Below are positions 38,701-51,489 of a DNA stretch of 64,000 nucleotides, in pieces. Below the pieces are notes generated by a model, which saw only the letters and a list, made by a program, of their open reading frames with translations, was not told the DNA's origin and ran no database searches. This DNA is from Otis tarda. Taxonomy: Eukaryota > Chordata > Aves > Otidiformes > Otididae. The first letter of the stretch is position 1; each line of letters begins with the position of its first letter. Position numbers and translations under genes: made by a program. The DNA lies in contig CM048591.1 of NCBI GenBank assembly GCA_026413225.1, forward strand, positions 39,401,803 through 39,465,802, given 5' to 3'.

Positions 38701-39374
38701 CCTTCTGTAATATTAGTAATTCAAAATAGAACTCCCTGACATATTTGTTGTTGGGTGCTCTTGCCCAGTAACACCCTCTTGAAACATTTAGCGTCAGCGA
38801 GGCATTCATTCTTACTAGCACTTCCTTTAAATAAATCTCTTGATGATGTACTTGTAGCTATTTGTTTTGTCATGTAGGACACTAAATTCAGCTTTGTGTG
38901 TAATCCAATTTAACAGTACCTATAAAGAATCAAATGCAGTCACATAGCAAAATAGATACCTTTTCATGACTTTGTTCAGTTCTTGGCCAGAATAAATCTC
39001 TGGAAAGAATTCAAAAACACAGATGATTCAAAGTCATTCATTTTATATTCATTGTGGCTTAAGCTGAAATATATATGGAAGGAAAGAAGAACACAATGTG
39101 TTTGCAATTACTGGCCATTAGAAATGCTAAAGGAATTATTTTGGTTCAATTTTCCATGTGCTAGAGACGCTGTTTTCATGATGGTCTAAGAAATGAAGCT
39201 CTGTAGGAAAAAAAGCAAAGGATTTTATTAGGCAACTAGTTTGTGGTGTTTTTTTTTTTTTTTTTTTTTTTTTGAGGAACAAAGCTCCCTGATACCCTGA
39301 TGAGATGAAGGGATTCTAAGTTTGAAGACTTATAATCTAAATTTTCTGAAACAGTGTACATTTGAGTGAAAAAG
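35773..39374. other. AT-rich unique noncoding sequence
   Basis: No gene or recognised mobile element. A T25 homopolymer lies at 39249-39273, about 100 bp before the next LTR. The sequence at about 38200-38400 has a slightly CR1-like wording, but I could not align it with confidence and do not call it. Confidence 0.55.
39249..39273. repeat. T25 homopolymer
   Basis: This is an uninterrupted T run. If read on minus it is a poly(A), but no LINE or SINE body lies beside it. Confidence 0.9.
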
Positions 39375-39550
39375 ATAGCTGTTCTGGTTTTGTTTAGTGA
39401 GAGGGAGGCTACAGTGGCAGCTTCTGCAAGAAGCTGCCAGAAGTTTCCCCTTTGTCCAGTGGACTTGGTCAGACTGGGGAGGACCCACTGCTGGCCAGTG
39501 CCGAGCCAATTGGTAGCAGAATGTTCCCTGATAACACCTCTGCAATAATG

Positions 39551-39558
39551 TATTTAAG
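39551..39558 (+). promoter_or_regulatory. LTR TATA-like box TATTTAAG
   Basis: It has the same sequence and spacing to CCAAT (39506-39510) as in the 18113 copy. Confidence 0.6.
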
Positions 39559-40317
39559 AAGGGGGAAAAGAGGAAACAGAAAGAGAAGATGTGAAGAAGC
39601 TGAAGGAAGGGCAGAGAGGGGGAGGCGCCAGCCTTGTGGGCCTTGCAGGCCTTACCCTCCTGCCTGGCGGCCGACTGGGCCTGACTCAGCCTGGCTGCAA
39701 GAAGTGGAGAGGAGATGAGATGTGAAGAGAACCTAAGAGGCGTCTGCCAGAGCAGATTGTGAAGAATTTCTTGTGAGAGGAACGGCTGCAGACACCAAGG
39801 TCAGTGAAAAACGAGGGGGAGAAGTAATGCTGCTCCTGGCCAAGATTCCCCTGCAGCCTGTGATTATGACCATGGTGAGGCCGGCTGTCCCCCTGCAGCC
39901 CATGGAGGCCCATGGAGGAGCAGAGATCCACCTGCAGCTTGTGGAGGACCCCATGTCAGGACAGGCAGATGCCTGAAGGAGGCTGTGGTCCCTGGAAGGC
40001 CTATGCTGGGTCAGCCATTCTGGAGGGACTGCACCCTGTGGAAAAAAATGACCCATGTCAGAGAAGTTTCCCAAAGGACTGTGGCCCGTGGGAGGGACCC
40101 CACACTGAGCAGGGGAGGAATGTGAGGAGTTCTTCCCGCGAGAAGGAAGGAGTGGCGTGAAGTGGCACGTGATAACTGACAATAAGCCTCCATTCCCTCT
40201 TCCCCCCTGTGCCACTTGGGAGGGGAAGGAGGTAGAGATAATGCTGAGCCCAGGAAGAGGGAGGGGTGGGGGCAAGTTATCTTATTCTCTTTCTCATTAT
40301 CTTGCTTTGGTTTTAAT

Positions 40318-40323
40318 AATAAA
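40318..40323 (+). promoter_or_regulatory. LTR AATAAA polyadenylation signal
   Basis: AATAAA lies about 190 bp before the LTR end, in line with the other copies. Confidence 0.6.
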
Positions 40324-40513
40324 CAAATAGTTTTCCCCAAGTTGAGTCTGTTTTGCCTGTAATGGTAACTTTAAGGATCTCTCCCTGTCCATATATCAAA
40401 CCTCAAGCCTTTTTTTCTCATATTATCTCTCCCTGTTCCCCTGGAGGGTGGGGAGAGTGAGAGAGAGAGACTGTGTAGTCTGGTCTCACATGGGGCTGAA
40501 CTACAACAATAGC

Positions 40514-43500
40514 ACCTGTCCCTATATGCTTTCTTAGTTTTTCATTAGTCTGTGTCTGTGTTTTTTTCATTTGTCAATCTATTTTGATCTATAGCTAATA
40601 CACACTCAGTTCATTTAGAGATAATTACTGATAACATTCAGAATTCATGCATGAGCAACTGATTTTTTAGCAAAAGACGAAACAGCAATATTCTGGAGGT
40701 AGGTTGGAGATGGGTAGTGCAGATTGTCAATCTGCATTGATTGTCAATCAATGAAACAGTACCTCATGTTGAATGTCTAGTCTAAAAATTAATGTTAAAA
40801 CGTACCTATTTATACATGTTTAATTTCAACTAACAAGTGAAATGGAGTTTGGCCACATAAACCAAAGATGGAAAATATTTATTTGTTTGATTTACAGTCA
40901 TTCTGATTAAAAGTCTCTGCTGAAGGCTGATTTGAACATGTTACTGAGGAGATGGCTGACAAAAATCACAATTTTAAGCCTAGTTTAATACTGAAATATA
41001 GGTGTTGCCTTTACTTGTGCAGAAACATTCAAGAAGCCAAAGATAGTGACTTAATATTTGAGATACATTTGATGCTTGTCATTTGATGAACAATATGTCC
41101 CTGGTGAATACTTACTTTCACTTCTCAGTGACCATTTCTCAGCTAGGCAGTCAGCTTGTCTGATACAGTATTAGTCATGGGAATTCACTGAGAGTGGATA
41201 ACACCGTTATTGCATTGACAGTAATCCTCCTTAATTTCAGCATTCAGAGAGAAAAATATCACTACATTAGAGCTGTTAGTAACTGTGGGTAATAACAGAT
41301 ACATATCTAATTATGCAGTTAAAACTGAAAACATCTCATAAGCTATATTTAGCATCACAAGCATACTATAATCTCCAACTAAAGGTAAAAGATAACGTTT
41401 AAATCCCAAAATCCAATATCCTACTCTGTTCATAAGTAAAAGATGTCAGAACAATAATTTCAATCAATATTGAGTTCTAACACAATTTGGGAATGCCAGA
41501 AAGCCTATTGGTTTTACTCTGAAAAATAATATGCAAAGCTGTTTATGTCTTCCCTCAGAATTTGAAGTGTTTCCCTCTTCAGGGATTCCAGCTTGCTCTC
41601 TCCAGGTCAGCAGGGGTTTCTTGCACGTATCTGCAGTTCCAGTGTGGAGAAGCAAACTAAGAAAATTTCACTGAGATTATAGTATTCTTACAGGAACACA
41701 AACAATGCCAATATGTATTTTTAGCTCTTCAAAATTTCACTGATAATCTTCATTAGGGAATAATAACAGAAGTCGGTGTTCATCCTAAGAAAATCTTGCA
41801 TAATCTGCAAGGTGTTGTGCACGTTGCAAACCACGCAAATGGCATTGAACGTTTCCTGATGTCTGGTTCCAATCTATCTCCAGAGTAGAAAGAAGAGTAT
41901 GACAACCTCAGGCACTTAATTTAGCAACCGAGCAAAACAGGGAGGCAAAAAGAAGCTTAAAGAAGGGAAGAAAATCAGATGGTATGGATAAGGATTCATT
42001 ATGGATGGATGAATGTTCTAAATAATTTCAGCTGTGAACAGATTTCAGTGCCATCTGAGACCAATGGTGATAGTTCTCCCTCTAAATAAAAAATGTGAAA
42101 GTGTGTTTACTTCTTGCTCCAGCAGATGAAATCACTGCAGATGATATTGCATTGCTCACGATGATTTTTTTTCTTTCTAACCTAGTATGTTTATTTAGCT
42201 TTAAAGACTATTGTTTTCCACTACAGAAAAGAACTCCTGTATTATTAGGCTTCATCTTTTAAAAATAAATGCATCGGGTTTTATTTATAGCAGAGCATTG
42301 GGAGGATTTTTTGTGTTATTCTTAATAGAATTTCTTCATTGTGTGCTGTCAGCATAAAATTACGTACATCTGTGTTTCAAGCAAATGTGGCACATGGTAC
42401 CCCATAGTTACACCATGACTTCATTCAAATATCAGAGGAAAAAAATTAATTCTCTTTCTTAATGGGATGGTGAGATGACTTATAAAAGGCTTTACAAAAT
42501 GTACCATCCAAAAGACTTAGTGTTGTTGTTCTCCTTTTACATCTAAGTCTAATTAAAATTGTAAATGACTTCTTATGACATGAGTGCTATTTTTTTTTCC
42601 AAAATGTTTATACAAGTTATTTCCTTTTGAGAAGAATTATGTGAAATATGAAATAAAAACCCATTCAAATACCTTTTTTGTCCATATAAGGAGCTATTCT
42701 CACATAGCTGAAATAATGAATGCAAACAACAGTTTTCATGAAGCTCAAAACCAAAAAAAAATGCCTAAGGAAACTTATGTAGGATCCCAGTTAACCTAAC
42801 TAGTATTTAGACCTAAGAGATTATTAGATGGCCGTATAAAAAAGTATATTGCTCAAGTGCATTCTTCACTGCCTACCACCAGTACAACATGGCCAGTTTT
42901 GGCTGGGAGGAAGCCCTTACCTGGGGTTGTTTACAGTACAAGTTTTCGTTTTGGAATTGAACTACAATTCCAAGAAGGCTACGTATGTCACTTCCTCTCT
43001 TATTCTTTTTCTTACCTTTCTATTACCAGACTGTTTAATCTTTGTTGTTGTTTATCTGATGGTGGTCAGGAAATGTTAGGCGTTGAGTTCTCTTTGTAGT
43101 GAGGGAAGCAAAGAGTAGCGCCTTCTTCACAGCCATCTTAGATAAGAAGATATTCCACCGTAATTTGGGCATTAAGTCCTATAGCTTCATAAAAGGAAAA
43201 TACAGCAAAATAAGTATGCAGAGAGAAAAGAAAATATAACAACAGAGAACTCCTGAGATGGACATCAAAGAAGTGTATGTGCCTTTTACTTAACTACTTT
43301 GTCATACTGTAGATAGTTACAGGTAGTCGCTAAATTTTTCACTGAGTAGAGCTTGGAAACCACAGAGAGACCAATATAAAGATTTTCAGAATAGATAAAT
43401 AATATTATTGCTACCTGGAATAAAACAGAAATATTCACAGTTGCAAAAATAAATTTGTTTTGCACTATAGGATCAATATTCCTCTTTTTCTTTTTTCCTC

Positions 43501-45024
43501 TTGCAAATTCAGATTCAACTTATGACACAAATCCAAGAGAGAGAAGAAAATGTCTTTAAAAATCGAATTATCAGTATGGCATCTATTGTAGAAATGACAA
43601 GATTGTAATGTTATTAAAAGGAAATACAGGTATAATGTTCAAGTATAAGGAGCTTATTGCAAAAGTTGTGTTCCGAGCACAATGAAAATACATGAACAGC
43701 TAAAGATACTCAGCCTTAAAAACTGAAGCATGGATTTCTCTGAGATGCTTTTACCATGCTTCCAGGCTGCTTTGTCTTCCAGACATCAGTTTGGTTTTCC
43801 AGCTCACTCTACAGCACTTTCCGTAACCACCAGGGAAAGTATGTGGTGCTCGAGATGCATTGGAGCTGCCTTGCTGAAGCTGGCAGAGAGCTGTGGAGTT
43901 GGAATTTGGCAAAATGCTGCAAGGTGCCCTGAGAAAAATCACTCATCCACAGTCTTCCTTTCTAAACAGACTCCTGCCATATTTCTACTGCACCACTCCC
44001 ATGCGAACAGTGTCCAGTGTATGGGAATTGCAGCAGGCTTTACATTTGTGTTGTGCTCATGTGTGATGTGCACCTAAATTATTATGGCAGCAGATATTAG
44101 TACCTGCTCACTGTCCCATTAAAATCAGAAAGAGTGACTTGTACGTTTCTTAGTGGTAAGCATAGAGTCTCAGTGAAACACCAAGTGTCATGCCAGGATA
44201 GCTGATAAAATCATACAGTAACTGCCTTCTGTTCAGCATCAACTTGTAAATCTTTTGTTGCGCAAAAAGATCTCCTTATCCTTTATGTAGACTCTAGTAA
44301 CAGAATTTGTGGGCAGTGGAATGTTCCCTGACTTCGGAAGTTAGTATTTGGGTTCTAGTTTGAGCCAGGATCAGTAAGATGTCGCTACTTAAAGTAAAAA
44401 GTTAAGCTTTTTACTTTACAAAGGCTGTAGAGAAAAACAATGACTTCTGCTTCAGGCTTACTTCTCTTATATACTCTGTACATGTCTAACGAAAATTCTT
44501 ACTCCTGTCAGGAATATTCCTTCCCACATTATTCTGGAACAAAAGTAGCAGTAAGTTACCTTGCACTGATTTTACTTTAAGCAGTCAACCTAATGAGGTT
44601 CTATCCTTCTGTGGGTGCAAATGTCAGAAGTCATTACAATGGGACTCTGGGGTCATTCTTACAACTGTACTAGTAAATTATATAGCCACTCCCTACTCTT
44701 TCAAGATGCAGAGGCAAATTTACCATGGTGTGCTTCCCTGGGAGAAGGGAATACAGAGCCTTGATCTCTAGTTAGAGTTCTGTCATAAATAGTCTGTATG
44801 ACTGCAGTCCAGAATGGCCAAGAGACATTTCTCTCAGCCCAACCTTGGAGCTGATTGTCCAGGCTTTGGAGTAGTCCAGAATCCTCTGTGCGTCCTTTTC
44901 CTTCATAAATTAGCATCTGCTCTGAATGGCAGCAGCACAAGACTGCTTTTGTGTTACCTTCTCCATTTCACTGAGGAACTAACCAATCATTACTGTTTGT
45001 CTTGAGGATTTTTTTCTTAAGATA
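40514..45024. other. AT-rich unique noncoding sequence
   Basis: No gene is recognised. A pair of adjoining small palindromes lies at 40718-40753. Frames of 76-115 codons at 42849-43099 and 43730-44077 carry no recognisable domain, lie in shifting overlaps and have no splice or promoter context that I can defend. Confidence 0.55.
40718..40753. repeat. Twin palindromes sharing GATTGTCAATC
   Basis: TGCAGATT-GTC-AATCTGCA (40718-40736) overlaps CATTGATT-GTC-AATCAATG (40735-40753). Each is an 8-bp stem around GTC, and both contain the core GATTGTCAATC. Confidence 0.85.
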
Positions 45025-45580
45025 ATGCAGTACTGCATTCAGCTTTGGGGCCCCCAGCATAAGAACAACATGGACCAGTTGGAGCGAGTCCAGAGGAGGG
45101 CCATAAAGATGATCAGAGGGGTGGAGCACATCTCCTATGAGGACAGGCTGAGAGAGTTGGGGCTGTTTAGCCTGGAGGAGAGAAGGCTCTTCAGAGACCT
45201 TATGCTGTAAGTAGCTAAAGGGGGCCTACAAGAAAACTTGTAGAAGGACTTTTGACAAGTCCCTTGGAGAGGGACTTTTGACAAGGGCATGTAGTGACAG
45301 GACAAGGGGTAATGGCTTTAAACTGAAAGAGGGTATATTTAGATTAAGGGTATATTAGGTTTAGATAAGAAAGAAATTGTTCACTGTGAGGGTGGTGAGA
45401 CACTGAAAGAGGTTGCCCAGAGAAGTTGTTTGTGCCCCATCCCTGGAAGTGTTGAAGGCCAGGCTGGATGAGGCTTTGAGTGACCTGATGTAGTGGAAGG
45501 TGTTCCTGCCTATGGCAGGGGGGTTGGAACTAGATGATCTTTAAGATCCTTTCCAACCCAAATAATTCTACAAGTCTATG
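45025..45580 (+). mobile_element. CR1 LINE 3' fragment
   Basis: This fragment holds the last part of CR1 ORF2 and the 3' UTR. The frame at 45025-45210 reads YCIQLWGPQHKNNMDQLERV and then a CR1-typical RRAIKMIRG...RLRELGLFSLEERRL. It is followed by the CR1 3' UTR and a decayed tail (ATTCTACAAGTCTATG). It is 5'-truncated, as usual for CR1. A 14-bp segment, GGACTTTTGACAAG, is tandemly duplicated at 45246-45259 and 45272-45285. A stop at 45208-45210 ends the frame. It is older than the copy at 29670, judging by the eroded tail. Confidence 0.92.
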
Positions 45581-46475
45581 AAGTAATCCTTTATAAAGCT
45601 AATTTTATGCCAAAATACTATCTTCTATCTATCTTTTTAATCATCCATGTATTCTGTCAAACTCATGAGCAGTTTTTGTAATCAAGGAGATTCACATTTC
45701 AAACAGCTCAACATCTGAAGGACCTTACGGAAATACCTGGCTGTATCCTGAAATCTGAATGTTCTTGTTCATGGATATTTGCAATGAGTTTTTACTTATC
45801 TTCTCTTTTTCAGAGTAACACAGGAGTTTCAGGAGCTGCAAGGGTGATACTGCTTAAGTCAGCCTTTTAGCCACGGCAGTCTATCTCCAAAGGAAAGAAA
45901 GTTAAGCATATCAATTATTAAATGCTTTCAGATAGATTCTTCTTAAAAAATTTAAAGGAAATGGAGGTGGTCTACATCCAATAAAATAAGAAATGGCCTT
46001 CAAACAAAATGCTAGCTGAACTAGAAACAGATGAAATAGGGAGAAAATTTTGCTTGTATGAAGGAAGTTCAAAGGAGAGTGTTGATTTCTTCACACCTTG
46101 CTACAACAAATTGTACTTCTGTATAGCTGCAGATAATCTAGATGGACGAAGTCTATATAGATGTCTATTAAAGACATCTGTTAAATAAATGAAGTGAATC
46201 ATTCTTGCAGAATAAAACTGTGTTTAAAGCTACCTGCTGAAGTTCTCTTAGCCTCCTTTATCAATGTGAAAATCGAGGTAATAAAAACAACAACTGCAGT
46301 GGTTTTCCTTTCTAATTTTGTGTTTGTGTGACCTTTCTCTGGCAGTGTTATTAGATATTCTGTGGGCTAGCTAAGCCCCGGAGATCAAGAGAGAAAGACA
46401 ACAGAAGTACTCTGAGATTTCAGTTTCATGTTAGTGTTCCTAAATTATTTTATTTTCTTCTATTTAGGCATTAGG

Positions 46476-46510
46476 AAAAAAAAAAAAAGAAAGAAAAGAA
46501 AAAAAACAAA
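46476..46510. repeat. A-rich low-complexity tract
   Basis: Mostly A with scattered G and C over about 35 bp. Confidence 0.85.
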
Positions 46511-47131
46511 GTAGACTCCAAACACAATGCTATTAAATTATGATGCAGCTTCATTTTCTGTTACTAAGCACAAATGAAAATAGAAAAAGAGCTGAGCCTA
46601 CTAGCATGTCTTTGTTCTTCATTTGTGTGCAATGTGCCAGAAGTAGGCTAGGTTTTCAACAAAGAATATGGAAACATTCCTATTATATCTTTCAGATGGC
46701 CAGCACAAAGGAAATGATGGAATTGTGAGGCTTACATACAACTTGCTGTTTTCTCTTTTTAAAAATTTCTTTTGATCCTCTTACTTTGACAATTCTTGCT
46801 TGAGACCAAGGATATAAATGCACAAAAGGGAGAGAAAATGGCTTGCTAATTACATATTTGGAGCTGAAATATGAATTGATACAGTATTGATTCAAGATAG
46901 TGTCGATTGTAAGTGGCAGTTTCCCAGTGATCCAGTTTCCTCAAATACATTCTCTGTTGTACACATTTTCATTGCATGCTTTCAGATGTCAGTCTATTAC
47001 CCAGTTAGTTTCCCTCTTACCTAAAATGTATTTATATTAGTCACTTTCCTGTGCATTGGTTTATAGAACAAAAATATTTTTCTAGAAAAAAAGCAATTGA
47101 ATAGATGAATCCCATGAAGCTTTTCTCAATC

Positions 47132-47155
47132 TTGCATATGCAAATGCTAATTAAT
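47132..47155. promoter_or_regulatory. Possible POU/homeodomain motif cluster
   Basis: The palindrome TTGCATATGCAA (47132-47143) overlaps a perfect octamer ATGCAAAT (47138-47145) and is followed at once by GCTAATTAAT, which holds the homeodomain core TAATTA. Such motifs also arise by chance in AT-rich DNA. The density, not any single site, is why it is listed. Confidence 0.25.
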
Positions 47156-47949
47156 ACTTTATAAGTCATATTCAGTGAATGCTGACATCTCCAGTGGGTT
47201 GGAAAATCCTGCCACTCACTTTGTGAGTTTGGGAGGGGAGGATTCTAATGGGGAAAATCCCATTTAGCAAGCTTACACATTAAATGTGCAACTGCACCTT
47301 CAAAAGTCAAAGGCAATAAAGTGTCTGTGGACTTCTTATGGAGATGTCAAATGCCAGAGAATCCGTACACCAGTTTTTCATTCTTTGAAGAACCCAGCCT
47401 ACATAATTAGTACTATCTCACTTTTCTAAGAACTGTTAGTGCACATTTTGTCATCTTTCATTAATTTTATTTGCATGCCTATTTGCAATACTTGCTAGAT
47501 AGAAAATTCAGTCTTTTATGTGAATGTGCAGAATGTTGAAAATACTATTAATTGGATACTGAAAAGTTTAAAACAGTTAAGTTGTTCTGCAGTTGTTCAT
47601 AATAGTAATTAGCATGAATCAGTGAAACATGATTGGCATGAATGCATGTATCAAAAAATCAAACTTCCTAGGGGCACTTTCAGTTTGTTTTAATGGATAT
47701 AAAGTGTATATATGTTTATATATCCATAGGCCATATATCTCGAACTACATATATACAGAGCAAACTCTGCATCTTTCTAATTGTTGCTTCTGTGTAACTT
47801 GTAGAGCGTATGCACAATAAATTATTTTCTTCCATTGTGAAGGCTTACAGGGCTGTATTTGTATGAATAAAGCTAGTTTTGTGCTAGTGCAACTCCAGTG
47901 TTGCTGTAATAACTTCCAACCTAATGGAAACAGCAAATAAAGAGTGCCT

Positions 47950-48060
47950 GGACAAGGCGACAAGGCTCTTAGTCATTGATTTAGTTTCAGGTAGTTCTGT
48001 GAGGAGGAGGAAGTTGGACGCGATGATCCTTGAATATACTAAAGTGAGGTACAGAATTAT
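47950..48060 (+). mobile_element. Possible short CR1 3' remnant
   Basis: AAGTTGGACGCGATGATCCT resembles the GTTGGACTNGATGATC signature of CR1 3' ends, and the preceding bases also read CR1-like. No tail repeat follows and the match is short, so this is a tentative call. Confidence 0.4.
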
Positions 48061-51000
48061 GTGGGAGAAGGGAATGTTTTTCTTGGTTCAGGCATGCCAG
48101 TTAGTTCCCACAAGTAACTTCTGTCTCTCTGTTTCTCTTCACTATGTTGATGCTGAGCTGAGGAGAACCTGTAGGACAGTACAGCAGTTTGGAGTTGTCC
48201 TGTGGCATCCCATTCACTCAGTGCTGTGTGATATACTTCTTGTCATGTAGCTATGCAGTTTGTGCTCACACACATGCGCGCCTGTAAATGCCTTTAACAC
48301 CGGATGAGACACCATGAAGTCTTATCAAGGTTTGCCTTGCTAAAGTAGCACTGCTTCCGTCATACTGCAGGTCAGATAATCATCAGTCTCGAGACTTAAA
48401 AAGCTTTCAGGTCCTGTGACACAGGCTTACAAGGCATCTTCATCTGCCTTACCCAGTCAGTGCAACTGCAGTACATTTAGATGGCCAATAATTCAGATAC
48501 TGAGGAAGGCAAAATACTCCGTTAAATAAAGGAGTTACAGACCTCTGATAGCAGAGGATCAGACTCAGTGACCCAAAATGTCCCTTCTGGTTTGGTGCGA
48601 TGTGCTCCTATTGTCAAGGCAAAGATCCCTTTCTGTGGTGCGTCCTGCCAGCTGCTCTCTTTATCAAGTGGGAAATAAATACAAAGGTTTCTGCAAATGG
48701 TAGCTATGGAAATATGGCATGGAGAAAGAAGCATTCTCTTAAGTAGTGAAATATAAAGCTATTTTAGGTTTTATGGGTCACAGCCTTAAAGTCCACCCAG
48801 GCAGCAGCAGGAGACTCCTGGAGATCACAGAACAAAGGTGGCATACGCTGTCTCTCAGAGACATAGAGCCAACAAGAAGTGTTCCCATATTCTGCACTGT
48901 TGTAAGCTCCTCCGTAGATGCAGTCTGTATTGCCTCCTCTGATCAGAAGAGGCTTTTAAAAGCCACAATTTTACTATCAAGTTTAGATGTGAATATGCAC
49001 ACATCAGAGTGCTTCTTTCAGACTCTTATATACAAATTATTTTAGTTCTAATTTATATTCTGTTAATAATGACAGATTTTACAATACATTTATTTTTAAC
49101 AAGCCAATACTATGATAATTGTCTAGGTGTTTGACCAAGGAGAGTGAGGCCTTACACATAGAAATAGTGTTATGTTCTGCAACACGATGTCTGTAAATTC
49201 TAACTCCCAAAAGAAATGCAGCATAGTGCACAAAAATTAGAAGCTTGATTATTACCATGTTGATTCATCCAATTAAGGTAGATTTCACAAGCTGCTGAAG
49301 GGGACTTGGGCAAACTGAAAATGTGCTTTCCTTCCAAACTGTAAATATAGAGGGATATATAATTTTAGATGCTCTGAACTGTGTTGCTCCTTCTAAGTCT
49401 TTTCTAATGCCTACTGAAATCAAAGGGACTACTCTCCCAGCTTCATAAGCTTTAGGTTTGGCCTTCGGTGATCTTCTTTTTGGTTGTGTCCTGAAACCAT
49501 GTAATCAGCTGTGGGATGTAGGGTAAGCTGCTCTATATTCTTAACTACATTAAAAAATAAGAAAATAGTTTCTTCTGCAGAACTTCCTTTTCACTAGATA
49601 TCTCATAATTAGTAACAAATTATCTCTACTTTCATAGTGTTTTATTTAGATTCCATTTTTAGTTGAAATTAACCTTTTCAAATGCTTGTGATGCTCGAAG
49701 TTAATATACATATGCTGCATGATATAAAATAAAAAGACATATCTGTGTATAAGTAATTTTCAGGGGTTTTTTTCACACTTTTTTACAAAGTTCAGGCTTT
49801 TCTATGTTATTCTTTCAAAATTATTAAACTTCACAGTAAGGTTTTTTAGGTATCTCCACAACTGACCCATTGGCCAAATCATTGGGATTGCATAAGTATT
49901 TTGAGGACTCTGTTCTGGAGCGTGCTGCTAATACAGAAAGGCAATATTCACAGAACAGAAGCCACCTTCAGGGTTGCTACGGACTTACAAACCACCTCAA
50001 GTCTAGTAAGCTGTAAATGTACGGGTGCTAGGACTGCATCACCCCTCACCATCACGTGTGCATTTGCCCTATTCTTACACTCCTCCATAGGCACTGCCTT
50101 TAGCAAATGCTGGAGGCAGGATACTTTGGTCTGACTGTTTCTTCATATCTGTATGCACATCGATGTGGTCTCCACGCAGCTGGTAATACTAATCTGTGAT
50201 TTTCTAGAAAAATCCCACTTTGCCGTTGTCATGCTTTAAATTTTACATGCTCTGTATCACAGTAATCTCAGAGCGTTGCAGAGTTTGTAGAGCGCATGTT
50301 TACACTGGCATTATTTAAAGATGCCTGCTCAAGGTACGGAGTAGGAAGTCAGAGCATAATCAAGCTTATTATTTAGCACAGTCATATTATTTTGATACTT
50401 TAAATGGCTTCTGTCAATGGACATACTGCAACAGTAATTAATTGGACAATTTGTCTTTGATATGTGACAGCAGGGTGGAGTTATGGGAAAAAGAAGTTAC
50501 ATCAGAAAAATGAAAAATAGAAAAAAAATTATGCCTAAGAGTGACATTTCTCTGAATTATACCAGGTTGTCTGAAAGTTATAACACTGAGTTGCACTGAC
50601 ATACAATTTGTACTGAGTACTAATGGAAAGTAAGTGAATAAACATTTTTACAGATACCACACAATTTTCATAAAGGCTAGGAAGTGTTATTCCAGTACAT
50701 TCATGTACTGTAGTTCATTTTTCTTAGTGCTCTGATACTCACACACCAGTTATATTCCTTCCACTCATACATGTTGTGCATTCTTTTTCAAATCTGTTAC
50801 GTTGTGTTGTTCACAAATATTCTTGTGATAAGAAGAGAATTAAAGGGGGAAAACCAAGCAGCAATACTGCAAAAAGTAGAAGAATGCTGAGAAAGTTTCT
50901 CAGCAAATACACCACCACCCTTGTTTTAAATTTATTTATCTGACAAGAGTCGTCCTAACACGGTACAACCTTATTTTCCTAAGCTTGCTGTTACTCAACT

Positions 51001-51489
51001 TGCAAATAAAATTTAATGCCACTGGCCACTGTGGATCTTAGTGTTTTACTGTAACACTGACATTTGAGGTGTTTTTACTGCTACATAGTGTTGTTTAGTC
51101 TGCTGGTATGGATGCCACATTTTCCCATTGTTTGTGGTCTGTATTGTAATTGTAATTCTACAGTTCCATCAAATAGTGGGAGAGAAGGAGTTGGAAAATA
51201 TTTCATGCCCTCTGCCAGCAAAAAGATTTTAAGGTTCCTTCATTTTTGTTCTTTTAAATCAGGCAGGGTTTTTTTTTCTTAAATATTGATGTAGCTAGAA
51301 ATTTTTTAATCTTTTACATGCATGTTTATGTAGTCAAGGTTGTGTATCCTGAAATGTTCATTTATAAAGGTTATCATATCAAAGCTAAGAACAGCCTCTT
51401 CTATTTCAGTCCCAAGGCCCACCTACACCATTTGGCTATCTCTGACATTGTCCTGACTGAGAACAGGACCACCATAGAGTGAGACTTGG

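Larger units (their letters stand above)
39380..40508 (+). mobile_element. Solo LTR, family A (ERVL-type), older copy
   Basis: This 1129-bp LTR is in sense on plus, starting TGTTCTGGTTTTG and ending GAACTACAACA. It has a perfect 5-bp duplication, ATAGC (39375-39379 and 40509-40513). It has CCAAT (39506-39510), TATTTAAG (39551-39558) and AATAAA (40318-40323). Compared with the young copies, many CpGs have become TpG or CpA (for example GTGTAGTC in place of GCGTAGTC near the end), which indicates greater age. A family-typical GGGGAGGCGC stretch is kept near 39619. Only the LTR is present. Confidence 0.92.
45581..51486. other. AT-rich unique noncoding sequence
   Basis: No gene is recognised. 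An A-rich purine tract lies at 46476-46510, a POU-like motif cluster at 47132-47155, and a doubtful CR1 tail piece at about 47950-48060. The 108-codon frame at 47924-48250 overlaps that doubtful piece and has no known domain. Confidence 0.55.

Noticed and set aside
43730-44077. 115-codon plus-strand frame
   Set aside because: No domain, no conserved neighbour and no splice or promoter evidence.
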